This document shows, in pieces, positions 51,716 through 60,764 of a DNA stretch of 64,000 nt (within the stretch, counting starts at the first letter, position 1; each line of letters begins with the position of its first letter). The notes under the pieces are model-generated. The model was given only the letters and a program-made list of their open reading frames with translations. It had not been told where the DNA came from and did not search any database. A program made the position numbers and the translations under genes. Origin of the DNA: Lysobacterales bacterium (GTDB taxonomy: Bacteria > Pseudomonadota > Gammaproteobacteria > Xanthomonadales > Xanthomonadaceae); the NCBI GenBank assembly GCA_016718605.1, contig JADKCY010000003.1, forward strand, positions 1 through 64,000. Reading direction: 5' to 3'.

Positions 51716-53002
51716 CTAGGACAACAATCCCAAGAGATTCGGAAGCCGCAACAGCCCTGCGAGCTGCATTGCGTCGTCCATGTCCAGTCCAAACTCTTGG
51801 AATTCGGTCAGCACTTCTTCAGTGGGCGCCGACTCTTCGTCATGCGCATGAAGCGTCCGTTGGATCCTCCGGTCCATCGCGATGAGACGCGTCATGAGTG
51901 CTGCGCGTTTCTCGATCGGAGACCCGGGCGCCGCGACAATGGTCAGCACGCGTCCGCGCAACAGTTCCTCCCGTGGTCCGCTCGGACCGGCTTTGATCGA
52001 AAGGCGGCTGACCGACACGCCTGGAGTGGTCGATGTTCTCACTTGCATGCACAAGCGCTCCTCAAGCAAGCGTGACGCTAGGACATCGTCCGGAGCAGAT
52101 CGAAGCGTAATCGTCGGACTGCCCCAAGCATCCAGCCTGCTGCACATCACCTGTATGCCGGCGCTAACAAAGAATTGCTCGATCTCGGCGAGGACCTGGA
52201 CTGGCTCGCGCTGGGAGGAAAAACCGAGCGGCTCCAGCAGTCCGATCGCCTGCCCCTGAGTGAGCCAGTCAATGCAACTGTTGTAGCCCGGCAGGTGAAG
52301 TTCGCACGTGTGCTCACGATTTCCCGTCGACACGACCGCAGCGACCACCTCGATGCATATCGCCTCGGCGGATTCGCGCCGGACGCCTTCGATCGCGATT
52401 GCTTCGTCCGGGAGGTTTACTTCAGCCCGCCTGGCCAGCAGGCCGTCATCGAGCGAATGCAGCGGTACGCTATCTGCATTCCTCAGCAACATGGCTGGAA
52501 GGCTTCGACGGTTGACCAGTTCGGCATGTCCAAGCCGCGGCAGCTGATACGCCGCCGCAGGAAGAGGTCGGCCGCTCAGTGCGCACAGCAGCATCCGACG
52601 GGTGGTTCGCATGGTCAGGCAGCCGCTTTTTAGCGTCATCCTGCCGAGGTCGGATTCACGCTGCCGGGATGGGCCCGCTGCTTCGATCAAGCCGCGGTGC
52701 AACAACTCTTCGAGTAGCGAGCCCGCTCGGTGTTCGCTCAGTCCCGTGAACAATGCAATGGAGTCGACAGACGACACGCCGTCCGCAATCAAGCCGAGGA
52801 GCATGAGTTCGAGCGAGCTCATCTGCTCGCGCGAGCGCTCGAGCAACACCACGTCGATGCAAAGGACCGGGAACAGCGCCTCTTGGTGGAAAATAACATT
52901 GCGACCCTGCGCGCTCCATTCGCGCGCGAGCCGCTGCGCCCAGAACGCTGCAGACTTGGATTTCTGCGGAGGGTGAGGATTAGTCGGCACCGAGAACCTC
53001 AT
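51716..53002 (-). CDS. wHTH-containing protein, last gene of the kinase/helicase operon
   Basis: A 428-residue protein. No overall family was recognised. Residues about 55-110 look like a winged helix (SSLELMLLGLIADGVSSVDSIALFTGLSEHRAGSLLEELLHRGLIEA). The N-terminal ~50 residues (FWAQRLAREWSAQGRNVIFHQEALFPVLCIDVVLLER) could be a beta/alpha piece. The C-terminal half is mixed, with no catalytic motif. The start at MRFSVPTN (53002) overlaps the helicase end by 23 bases. A longer frame from 53092 would run deep into the helicase gene. It could be a regulator or a specificity subunit. Confidence 0.6.
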   Translation of the reverse strand: MRFSVPTNPHPPQKSKSAAFWAQRLAREWSAQGRNVIFHQEALFPVLCIDVVLLERSREQMSSLELMLLGLIADGVSSVDSIALFTGLSEHRAGSLLEELLHRGLIEAAGPSRQRESDLGRMTLKSGCLTMRTTRRMLLCALSGRPLPAAAYQLPRLGHAELVNRRSLPAMLLRNADSVPLHSLDDGLLARRAEVNLPDEAIAIEGVRRESAEAICIEVVAAVVSTGNREHTCELHLPGYNSCIDWLTQGQAIGLLEPLGFSSQREPVQVLAEIEQFFVSAGIQVMCSRLDAWGSPTITLRSAPDDVLASRLLEERLCMQVRTSTTPGVSVSRLSIKAGPSGPREELLRGRVLTIVAAPGSPIEKRAALMTRLIAMDRRIQRTLHAHDEESAPTEEVLTEFQEFGLDMDDAMQLAGLLRLPNLLGLLS

Positions 53003-55850
53003 CCAGTTTGCATGAAGGAATGACCTGGCCACTGCGCTGCATATGGTCCCGGAGCAGACACGCCGCCTGCTTGAAGTCGGTGTCCCGGGCACCTGCGCGG
53101 GAGCGGCGCGTAAGTGTCGACAGGTCGCCGACCATGACCAGTTGCCGCTTGGTGCGCGTCATTGCCACATTGAGACGTCGCCAGTCGGCGAGGAAACCAA
53201 TTGAGCCTGCCGGGTTCGACCGGGTGAAGGCGAACAGGATCAGGTCCCGCTCCTGGCCCTGGTAGCTGTCGACCGAAGCGACCAGTTCGCCCGTGGGCGT
53301 TGTCAGTCCGGGCAGCCGTCCCCCGTGTCGATCACGCTCTATCCGTCGTTGTATTTCTTCCACATGCTTCTTGTAGGGCACAATGATCCCGATCTCGCCG
53401 GCGGCGGCCGTGTCGGGCGAATGGCGGCAGGCCAGACGAAGGAGCCGGGCGATGATCTCTGACTCGTACGGATTGCCGAGTACCTCGGCGCGGTCTGACG
53501 CGCGGGATGAGCGCTCGCATCGCGTCCCGGGCCTTGCATCGGAGGTGTCGACGAAAACCATCGGGCTGCTGAAGCAGTCAAGCAGCGGGCGCTTCGCGTG
53601 CATTCCGGCAGCTGCGAAATATTTCCCTTCGTAAAACGCCTGGGAAATATAGTTGCTGATGACCGCTGGGCAGCGAAACTGCGTGTCGAGCATCGATTTA
53701 CGGGAGGGCGGAAGAAGGTCCCAGGCACTTTCAAACCAGCTCTTTCGCAGTAGCGACTGGTCAAGTTCGAACGGAAGTGTTTCAGCACGGAGGCTTACCT
53801 CGGTGACCAGCTCATCCTGGACTACCGGAGGCAGTTGTTTGTGGTCTCCGACCAGGATCGCTCGTGGCGCGCGCGCCAGAGGCACTGCAATGTTGTGCAA
53901 CTGGATCTGTCCGGCTTCGTCGACGATCGTCATGTCGAAGCCCACTTCGCGGAACTGCCGGTTTGTGTTGATACCGATGCAGGTGGCGCCGACCACATCC
54001 ACTAGGCTTATCAGCAATGGGTAAAGATCCTCCTGGCGCGCCTGGCCAAGCGTTTGGTGCCAGTTGCCGACGCGCCGACTGATCTTCTTCAGGACGTCTA
54101 TCGCCGCGCAGTAATGGGCGCGCAGATTCCTGGCGCTCTTGTCCGCCTGGAAACGGGTGCGAGCTGCAGATCGACTGAGCATCCAGGCGCGGAACCGGTG
54201 CCACAGGGCAAGAAAGCCGTCACGCTGGCGTCGCGAGTCGGCTTCCGTTGACAGCGCACGGTATCGCGCCAGCAGTCGGCTGTGATCGAGATGGCCATCG
54301 GTGATCGGTCCGGCGCTGGGGCCCAGTGCCTCGACAGCAGGAGCGCCCGACCCCTGGATCAGTGCGGCAATGGACCTGCCTGCTTCCTCGAGCTGGACTG
54401 GACCATCCGGGGCGTCAGTTGAATCAAGTCCCTGCTGCAGACACCTCTCCAGTGCTGACAAGAGTTCGCGGCCGGTTTCGACGCCGCCCAGCAGCTGCTT
54501 CTGAAGTTCGACCGCGCGGTTGTCGATCAGAAGTTCAACAACGGAGCTCGATACGCGTGATTCATCACCCAGCCGGACGCAGGCGATTGCAGGATCGCGC
54601 TTAAGGCGCTCGAGAACGTTGTCCACTGCCTTGTTGTTCTGCGACGTGACGAGTACCCGACCACCGCTGCGCACGATCTTCTCGACCCAGGTCTGGATGA
54701 CAGTCGTCTTGCCGGTTCCTGGCGGACCGAGCACGAGTTGCAAGTCGGGTGTACCGAGCCCCTTGCTAACCGCCTCGCGCTGCGATGGATTGAGCGTGGC
54801 GGCGGTGGCGATGTCATCCAGGCTGACTGCAGGAAACGGCTGCATCGGGTGGCATCCCGCCGCGACAGCGGTCAACCAAGGATTCATCGAGCGCTCGTCG
54901 CGCAGTGTGTCGAGCGTGCTGTTGCGTACCCGCTTGAGTACATCCATTGCAACGCGCAGGAGCGTTCCACTGTTCGGCAGGGCCAGCGCTCCCCGCTGGT
55001 CGGCAATCGAACCGATGAGGTCGGTGGCGCCGTCGCGATTGACAAGACGCTCGACGCCCACGATCAGGTCTTCGTTGTCGTCCAGCCGCACCGACAGCAT
55101 CTGCAGCGGCGGTTGCTGGCGCGCCAGGCGCTGCCAGTCGTCTCCGACGAGAGAGAAACGAACCAGGGTCTTGAAGCGGGACCGGCTCGTCTCGGGCGTC
55201 ACCGTGTGGTAGGTAAAGCCTGCCTCACTCTGTGCAGCCTGATGCTCCAGTTCGTGCTCGGCGTCGACGAACACTCTCAGTGTCTCGATCAGCTCGGCCT
55301 TGCTTTGATTCCCGTCGTCGACTGCGAGCGCCGTTGATGTGGCGGCGGGGTCTTCCATCGACGCTTTCAGCGCTTCTAGAAGCTCTTGGACCATGTCTTC
55401 CGGCCACTCGCTCTCGTCGCGCAATGTGTGGCGCAGATCTACCGGAGAATCAAGCATGAAGCCCTGGTGCCTGACCGGTTGGCCGCGAACGACGAACTGC
55501 TTTCGCTCGAAGGCGTTGACATGGCGAATGCTGTCGACCCACAGGACGTGCCGCGCACCATCCTGCGACAGCGAGGAGTGGCAACGCAGCAACAGGCGCC
55601 CGGTAAGCGCGCGCAGCGAATGGCTATTCTGCCCCGGCCTGTCGTCAACGATGAACAGGGCAGAACGACTGGATTCAAGCTCGCGCTTGAGCGTGTTCCA
55701 GTCCGGCGAGTTTCCATCCGGCCACAATGCGCGCTGGTCTTTCCGCTCGTTTCGGAACAGCGGGATCCTGCATTCGATTGACTGGGCCGGGGCGCCGAGG
55801 CTGTATTCGATCGAATCTGTCGCAGTGGACAAGCCCTTTCCAGCGATCAC
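52980..55850 (-). CDS. UPF1/Dna2-like superfamily 1 helicase
   Basis: A 956-residue protein. The N-terminal ~345 residues have no recognised motif. The SF1 core follows: LNPSQREAVSKGL, Walker A LGPPGTGKTTVIQ (374-384), motif Ia SQNNKAVDNVLERL, Walker B IVDEAGQIQ (DEAG) and motif III GDHKQLPPV. The later motifs are DTQFRCPAVISNYISQAFYEG, VASVDSYQGQERDLILFAFTRSN and the motif VI region RRLNVAMTRTKRQLVMVGD. This is the UPF1/SenDNA2-like group. The GTG start overlaps the kinase stop (GTGA). It likely unwinds DNA or RNA under control of the upstream kinase genes. Confidence 0.85.
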   Translation of the reverse strand: MIAGKGLSTATDSIEYSLGAPAQSIECRIPLFRNERKDQRALWPDGNSPDWNTLKRELESSRSALFIVDDRPGQNSHSLRALTGRLLLRCHSSLSQDGARHVLWVDSIRHVNAFERKQFVVRGQPVRHQGFMLDSPVDLRHTLRDESEWPEDMVQELLEALKASMEDPAATSTALAVDDGNQSKAELIETLRVFVDAEHELEHQAAQSEAGFTYHTVTPETSRSRFKTLVRFSLVGDDWQRLARQQPPLQMLSVRLDDNEDLIVGVERLVNRDGATDLIGSIADQRGALALPNSGTLLRVAMDVLKRVRNSTLDTLRDERSMNPWLTAVAAGCHPMQPFPAVSLDDIATAATLNPSQREAVSKGLGTPDLQLVLGPPGTGKTTVIQTWVEKIVRSGGRVLVTSQNNKAVDNVLERLKRDPAIACVRLGDESRVSSSVVELLIDNRAVELQKQLLGGVETGRELLSALERCLQQGLDSTDAPDGPVQLEEAGRSIAALIQGSGAPAVEALGPSAGPITDGHLDHSRLLARYRALSTEADSRRQRDGFLALWHRFRAWMLSRSAARTRFQADKSARNLRAHYCAAIDVLKKISRRVGNWHQTLGQARQEDLYPLLISLVDVVGATCIGINTNRQFREVGFDMTIVDEAGQIQLHNIAVPLARAPRAILVGDHKQLPPVVQDELVTEVSLRAETLPFELDQSLLRKSWFESAWDLLPPSRKSMLDTQFRCPAVISNYISQAFYEGKYFAAAGMHAKRPLLDCFSSPMVFVDTSDARPGTRCERSSRASDRAEVLGNPYESEIIARLLRLACRHSPDTAAAGEIGIIVPYKKHVEEIQRRIERDRHGGRLPGLTTPTGELVASVDSYQGQERDLILFAFTRSNPAGSIGFLADWRRLNVAMTRTKRQLVMVGDLSTLTRRSRAGARDTDFKQAACLLRDHMQRSGQVIPSCKLDEVLGAD

Positions 55851-56710
55851 TTGCGTGTACTCGCTTCAACAAACCGCTGAAGTGCCCGCGCGTCGGCCGG
55901 CCTTTGCTCCGGAACCAGCGCCAGGCAGCGACCGATCAATGCGGCCACCGGCTCCGGAACGGCGGAGTGCAGGCGCGTACGTAGCAGATCGGTCACGTCG
56001 ACGCTCCATTTGCGCATTGAGTCGTCGGGATAGAGTGTGAGGGGCTCGCCGAGCAACAGGAAACACAGCACCTGCCCGACTCCGAATACGTCCGTTTGCG
56101 GGCCCAGGTTGAGATTGCGCTGGCCGGTCTGCTCCGGTGCGGCATACCCCATAGTGCCTTCCTCAACCGGGCCGCGCTTCTGTACCGACAAGCCGAGATC
56201 GAGCACGGAAACACCCGCGCGCTGGTTGCGTGCATCCCTGGCCAGTACGTTCTGTGGCTTCAGGTCGCGATGAAGTGTCCGCGTCTGGTGAAGATACCCG
56301 ACTGTCCTGCACAGTTCGGCGGCAAACCCAAGACGCAGAACCGCGTCCTCACGCGAGACGGCAGGCGTACCCTTGGTCACCGCGTCGAGGGGAACGCCAT
56401 CCATCCAGTCCATCAGAACAAACGCCAGACGGTCCGCGAGCTGGATGCTGCGAACCCGGGGCAGGCGGTCGGGGTGCTGGATCTGGCGATTCAGGGCCAC
56501 GACCTCCCGTCGAATGCTCTCGATGGACTGACCGTCGCCGATCAGAAACACCTTCAACGCGTATACTAGGCCGACATTCGAGTCGTGGACCTTGTATAGC
56601 GCTCGCCCGGATTGGTCTGATCGATACACACACTCGATCACGGTCAACACCGTGGGCTGGTCGAACTCGAACTGGGTGCCAGGAGGAAAGTCGATCATCA
56701 TTTTGGCCAT
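55847..56710 (-). CDS. Ser/Thr protein kinase, soluble and catalytically complete
   Basis: A 287-residue kinase without a membrane helix. Key residues are the ATP-anchoring Lys53 (YALKVFL), the catalytic loop HRDLKPQN (147-154), the DFG-equivalent Asp171 in VLDLGLS, the APE motif GYAAPEQTG and the C-lobe RPADARALQRF. Unlike the neighbouring NERD protein it retains every catalytic residue. The start overlaps the NERD gene by 13 bases and the stop overlaps the helicase start. Likely substrates are the FHA protein's partners and other operon members. Confidence 0.88.
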   Translation of the reverse strand: MAKMMIDFPPGTQFEFDQPTVLTVIECVYRSDQSGRALYKVHDSNVGLVYALKVFLIGDGQSIESIRREVVALNRQIQHPDRLPRVRSIQLADRLAFVLMDWMDGVPLDAVTKGTPAVSREDAVLRLGFAAELCRTVGYLHQTRTLHRDLKPQNVLARDARNQRAGVSVLDLGLSVQKRGPVEEGTMGYAAPEQTGQRNLNLGPQTDVFGVGQVLCFLLLGEPLTLYPDDSMRKWSVDVTDLLRTRLHSAVPEPVAALIGRCLALVPEQRPADARALQRFVEASTRK

Positions 56711-58716
56711 GCTGCGACACGTTCGACCAGCAGTTCGCCAATCGGTCGGCGCGCGGGATCGAGGGCGACCATGGCCTGGATGTCCGCAAGAATCACTGGA
56801 TCGAGGCCCGCTTCCGCCGCAAACGCTGCCCAGTTCGCTGGTTTTGCCACGAACCGTATCTGTTCCATAGGCGAGCCAAAAGGCTGCCGGCCGAACAGTA
56901 CGGTGCAGGCCAGTTTTCCGAAGCTGTACACGTCGTCGGCGGGCCCGAGTTTCGCGCCTGGCGTCAGTGCCTCGCGAGACAGGAATGCGGCGTCAAGGCG
57001 CAGCCGGGAGGCTGCGTCGACTGTCGCGCTGCTTCCGATCTGGCACAGGTCGAAGTTGATCAACATCGGCTGGTCCTGCTCGTCAATTCGGACATTGAAT
57101 GGCCTGATGGCCCTGTGCACCACGCCCTCGGAAGCGAGCGCACACAGCACCCGGGCCAGGGCCAGCAGCATGTCGATGCGACGGTTCGTCGGTGGCGATT
57201 GCTGCAGCCACTGGTCAAGCGGCACCCCGCTCGGCCGGTCGACGAGCACATAGAGGTGCAAGCCCTCGACGAAGCGATCCCAGTAGCGTTGTATGCCGGG
57301 CTCGCGTGACAGGTCTTGCAGCGCGGTGACTTCGCGTCCGACGCGCGCCACCTCGTCGTCCAGCGATTCGGCCTTGCCCATTGAGCAGAGCAGGAAGCGC
57401 TTGGCCCATAACGCAGTCGACTTGCCTTCGATGCGGGCGGGGAAGACAGTCACGTGCTCGTTGGATTCTGCTTCCATCGGCACGCCATCGACCAGGAAGC
57501 GTCCGAACTGGCGGGCACCGCTCGGACTTCCTGTCGCAGCGGCTGGCTCGGAGCTTTTGCCGAGGCGATGGACAATCCTGTTGAGCGTTTCGCGATCGAT
57601 CGGTGCCGTCGTCGAGTCCGCACGACGACCTCCCTCCGAGTTCCTGATCTGACCGACAATCTCTGCAGCGATGCTTGCCGGGGTGCCGATCATGACGTTG
57701 CCGACCGTCTGCGGAATCGCTGCCGACTGGCCCGACGGGTCGAGGCAGCGTAAATGGGCGCGGGGGTGCGTGAAGAGCAGGATTCCCTTGCGCAGGAAGG
57801 GCGGGACGTCCGCGCCGAGGTCAAGGCCTGCGAGCGTCTGCCTCAGTGCCTCTTCGATCTTGAATACGGGATTGGTATCGGTGCGAACGCCGCCTCCCTT
57901 GACGATCCGCATGCCGGTGTTGCGGTTTTGCGGCTCCAGGGTGACCTCGCCTGCAACATGCTTGAGTTCGAGCAGGTGTACGCCCCACGGAGATACGAGG
58001 ATGCCATCCAGCAGGCGCGATCCGCGCTTCAGCGCGACGTGATGGCCTCCGATGATTCGGAACCCGCTGAAGTCCTTTCGCTTGAACAAGGCATCAGCCA
58101 GCAGGCGCAAACCGAGTCGCTCGTGTGGCTGCGACTCCTGAAAGCCGACGAACGGGTCGTACGGCCACTGCGGATCCCGCCAGGTCGCGGTGGATTCGAT
58201 CGGGAAGACCAATGCCTGCCACGGGTGACCGGCACTTGCCTCAGTCAGTGATTGCTGCAGGAATGTGGCCGACTCCTGCTCCAGGGCAAGTGCCAGACGA
58301 GCAACCTGTCGCGGTTCGACGGAGCCCTGCAGCAGCAGAAAATAGGCACCTGGCGCGAGCGCGCGCTTGCCCTGGGTGTCAGCAATCACTTCCGTCTGGC
58401 GTCCGGATACTGAAACCAAGGTCGCCTCGCCCTTGGTGACCCAGTAGACGTGCTCACCGTCGCTGGCCAGCGCACAGACGGACTCGCAGTCACCTGCATC
58501 GGCCGTCGCATACTGCACCATGTCGAGCGTGTCGCTGACGTTGAGTGCATCGACTTCGCTGCGCATCTCGTCGAGGATGCCCACAAATGCCGCTCGATCG
58601 ACGCCGTGCCTGAACCGGACCAGCGCAGCGACGCATCCGTCCTGGGAAATCCAGCATTGCAAGCGCTCGTCGGGGAATCGAGCCCGGTGCTCCTTGAAGA
58701 AAAGCGCCAATGTCAC
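56698..58716 (-). CDS. NERD-nuclease / pseudokinase fusion (PglW-like layout) with PP2C-like N-terminus
   Basis: A 672-residue protein. Residues about 1-150 vaguely resemble a degraded PP2C phosphatase (SDGEHVYWVTKGEATLVSVSGRQ, then APGAYFLLLQGS). Residues about 200-310 form a NERD domain of the PD-(D/E)xK nuclease fold: LGLRLLADAL, Asp237 in RLLDGILVSPWG, and Glu250/Lys252 in LLELKHVAGEV. Residues about 410-670 are kinase-like, but the catalytic loop reads HRAIRPFN (534-541, HRD Asp replaced by Ala) and the DFG position reads NFD (554-556), so it is probably a pseudokinase. A NERD plus kinase fusion is known in PglW of Pgl/BREX type 2. The GTG start overlaps the cyclase stop (GTGA). Confidence 0.8.
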   Translation of the reverse strand: MTLALFFKEHRARFPDERLQCWISQDGCVAALVRFRHGVDRAAFVGILDEMRSEVDALNVSDTLDMVQYATADAGDCESVCALASDGEHVYWVTKGEATLVSVSGRQTEVIADTQGKRALAPGAYFLLLQGSVEPRQVARLALALEQESATFLQQSLTEASAGHPWQALVFPIESTATWRDPQWPYDPFVGFQESQPHERLGLRLLADALFKRKDFSGFRIIGGHHVALKRGSRLLDGILVSPWGVHLLELKHVAGEVTLEPQNRNTGMRIVKGGGVRTDTNPVFKIEEALRQTLAGLDLGADVPPFLRKGILLFTHPRAHLRCLDPSGQSAAIPQTVGNVMIGTPASIAAEIVGQIRNSEGGRRADSTTAPIDRETLNRIVHRLGKSSEPAAATGSPSGARQFGRFLVDGVPMEAESNEHVTVFPARIEGKSTALWAKRFLLCSMGKAESLDDEVARVGREVTALQDLSREPGIQRYWDRFVEGLHLYVLVDRPSGVPLDQWLQQSPPTNRRIDMLLALARVLCALASEGVVHRAIRPFNVRIDEQDQPMLINFDLCQIGSSATVDAASRLRLDAAFLSREALTPGAKLGPADDVYSFGKLACTVLFGRQPFGSPMEQIRFVAKPANWAAFAAEAGLDPVILADIQAMVALDPARRPIGELLVERVAAWPK

Positions 58717-59633
58717 CCCTCCCTAGTTTCAAAGGAAATGGTTCGGTCATTCTCGCCGGGTACACCGAGTACAAGGCGCCCGAGCCCGACAAGAATCGTC
58801 CGTTCCCGTCGAAGCGTGATCGTCGGCTGTCCCGGAATCAGCAGCGTTGTTCCATTGGTGCTGGTGTCGACCAGCACGAAGTTGCCTGCTGAGCCGGTAA
58901 TCACCGCATGCCGGCCGGAGACACGTTCGTCTGCCACCACGAGGTCGCAGTCCGGATCGCGCCCGATGGTGGCTCTGTCGCTGCTCTGTAGCATGACTTC
59001 GGTGCCGTCATGGCGGAGCAGCAAGCTCCGGCGTAGCAGTGGGCGACGGACATCTTCGGCGGCGGTGAGGCCCTCACTGGACCAGAGAATCTCTATGCAT
59101 TCGACTGGAGCCTGCTTGCCGGCCAGCGCATGCCAACCGATGCTCCGGAACCCCGGCACTGTCGAGCGCATCGAGTTCAGCGTTGCGCGGTCAGTGGTGA
59201 TACTGCCTCGACGCGCCAGGGAGGTCAGTCGGGCGGCGGTGTTGACGGTATCGCCGAACACGTCTCTTGCCCGATGCTCCATTGGACCCGAACATAGCCC
59301 CACCCTGAGCCCCATTGCGTCCGGATCGCCATTGGGCTGGGCGACGAACTCCTGCATCGCAATCGCAGCACGGATCGCGTGGTCGGTATGCGGAAACAGG
59401 AGCATGACTTCGTCGCCAATCGACTTGATCAGCCGGCCACGCTCGGCTACCGCTCGATCCACGAGGGCTTTCAGAATATTGTCCATGGCTTCCGCGGCAA
59501 GCGCATCACCTATGCGCTCGTACAGCGCCGTGCTGCCCGAGACATCGGCAAAGAGCATGCATTCCGCTGGCCGCGTCGGCTGCCCCGAAGTAGGGAGGGT
59601 TATCTTCACCGGCTGGATCTGGCTGGGTGGCAC
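58713..59633 (-). CDS. Class III nucleotide cyclase fused to FHA domain
   Basis: A 306-residue protein, first gene of the operon. The cyclase domain (about 22-190) keeps its catalytic residues: metal Asp30 in MLFADVSGST, Lys70 and metal Asp74 in LIKSIGDEVML, and Asp128, Asn131 and Arg135 in FGDTVNTAARL. The Lys/Asp pair favours ATP, hence cAMP. The C-terminal FHA domain (about 215-300) shows IGRDPDCDL, RVSGRHAVI and STNGTTL, the phosphothreonine-binding pattern. The protein could dock on targets phosphorylated by the kinase downstream. It starts with GTG at 59633. The upstream 59634-59898 region probably holds the operon promoter, but no clear boxes were seen. Confidence 0.85.
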   Translation of the reverse strand: MPPSQIQPVKITLPTSGQPTRPAECMLFADVSGSTALYERIGDALAAEAMDNILKALVDRAVAERGRLIKSIGDEVMLLFPHTDHAIRAAIAMQEFVAQPNGDPDAMGLRVGLCSGPMEHRARDVFGDTVNTAARLTSLARRGSITTDRATLNSMRSTVPGFRSIGWHALAGKQAPVECIEILWSSEGLTAAEDVRRPLLRRSLLLRHDGTEVMLQSSDRATIGRDPDCDLVVADERVSGRHAVITGSAGNFVLVDTSTNGTTLLIPGQPTITLRRERTILVGLGRLVLGVPGENDRTISFETREG

Positions 59634-59898
59634 GTACTGAGGGACACGTTCATTTTAGGCCAGATACAGACCTCACTTCGACAATCCACGTTTGTCAGCC
59701 AAAATGAGATGATCGAGCCCGCGGCGTGCCTCAGTTGACCGGCAAGCGGATCGATGCGCACGCACATCTGAGCCCAAAACGGGAGTAAGAATGGGGCAAG
59801 GTTCACTTCGAGGCTTCAGTTCCTGGTCGCTTTCTGTCGAAAGCCATGCAGAGCCTGACCGCACATCATCGGTGGCGTCCAGCCATCAAGCTTTCCTG

Positions 59899-60165
59899 CT
59901 ATAGCAGCGCCTCCATTTGCACAGCCCACAGCGCCGGCGGATCGACCGCCAACTCGAACAGTGTGATGTGCCCCGGCAACGTTTCGGCCAGGATCGCCGC
60001 CACGATGTCCGGCGCCAGGTTGGTCAGGTTGACCATGCGGCTGACGTAGCTGTCATCCACCTTTTCACCGCGCGCAATTTCCCTCAGCGACGACACCTCA
60101 CCGCTCTCCAGCATGGCCAGCCACCGATGGCTCCTGTCCGACAGCGCGGGTAGCGAGGACGGCAT
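59899..60165 (-). CDS. Recombinase-associated HTH protein, short or remnant
   Basis: An 88-residue protein with a KorB/ParB-like HTH (HRWLAMLESGEVSSLREIARGEKVDDSYVSRMVNLTNLAPDIVAAIL). It resembles small proteins encoded next to serine/large recombinases in Proteobacterial mobile elements. It abuts an IS91 fragment and may be a leftover of a larger element. Confidence 0.5.
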   Translation of the reverse strand: MPSSLPALSDRSHRWLAMLESGEVSSLREIARGEKVDDSYVSRMVNLTNLAPDIVAAILAETLPGHITLFELAVDPPALWAVQMEALL

Positions 60166-60764
60166 GGACGGGTTGCGGATGAGTTCGATCTCCTACCGCA
60201 TTGCCACCGGCCCGCACGCCGGGCGCAAGGTCGTCACGCTGCAAACGCTGCCCGGTGACGCAGGCTCGCTGGAGGGCGATGCCGGCAAGGTCGGCGGCTT
60301 CTCGCTGCATGCCGGCGTGGCCGCCGAGGCGCACGAGAGCCACAAGCTGGAAAAGCTGTGCCGCTACATCACGCGTCCGGCGATCAGCGAGAAGCGGTTG
60401 TCGATCTCGCCGCAGGGTAGGGTGCGCTATCAGCTCAAGACCCCGTGGCGGAACGGCACTACTCATGTCGAATGGGATGCGGTGGACTTCATCGCCAAGC
60501 TGGCGGCGCTGGTGCCGCCACCCCGCGCGCATCTCACCCGGTTTCACGGCATCTTTGCCCCGAACGCTGCCCTGCGCGCGCAGCTGACACCGTCGGGGCG
60601 AGGCAAGCGGCCTGCGCCCGATGCAGCGCCAGTTGACGTCAGCGCGAACGACGAGCCGGGCAGCCCCGAGCAGAAGCGCCGTGCGATGAACTGGGCGCAA
60701 CGCCTCAAGCGGGTGTTTGGCATCGATATCAACACCTGCGGCCACTGCGGCGGCGCGGTGCGGC
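60166..60764 (+). mobile_element. IS91/ISCR-like transposase C-terminal fragment
   Basis: The frame encodes the C-terminal part of an IS91-family transposase: LHAGVAAEAHESHKLEKLCRYITRPAISEKRL, YQLKTPWRNGTTHVEWDAVDFIAKLAALVPPPRAHLTRFHGIFAPNAALRAQL and the final ICNTCGHCGG-like Cys motif (INTCGHCGGAVR). The N-terminal rolling-circle domain is missing. The fragment runs straight into the IS3 remnant at about 60765. Confidence 0.75.

Noticed and set aside
55339..56040. Plus-strand frames opposite the helicase and kinase genes
   Set aside because: They are antisense to well-supported coding sequences with intact motifs, and have no domains of their own.
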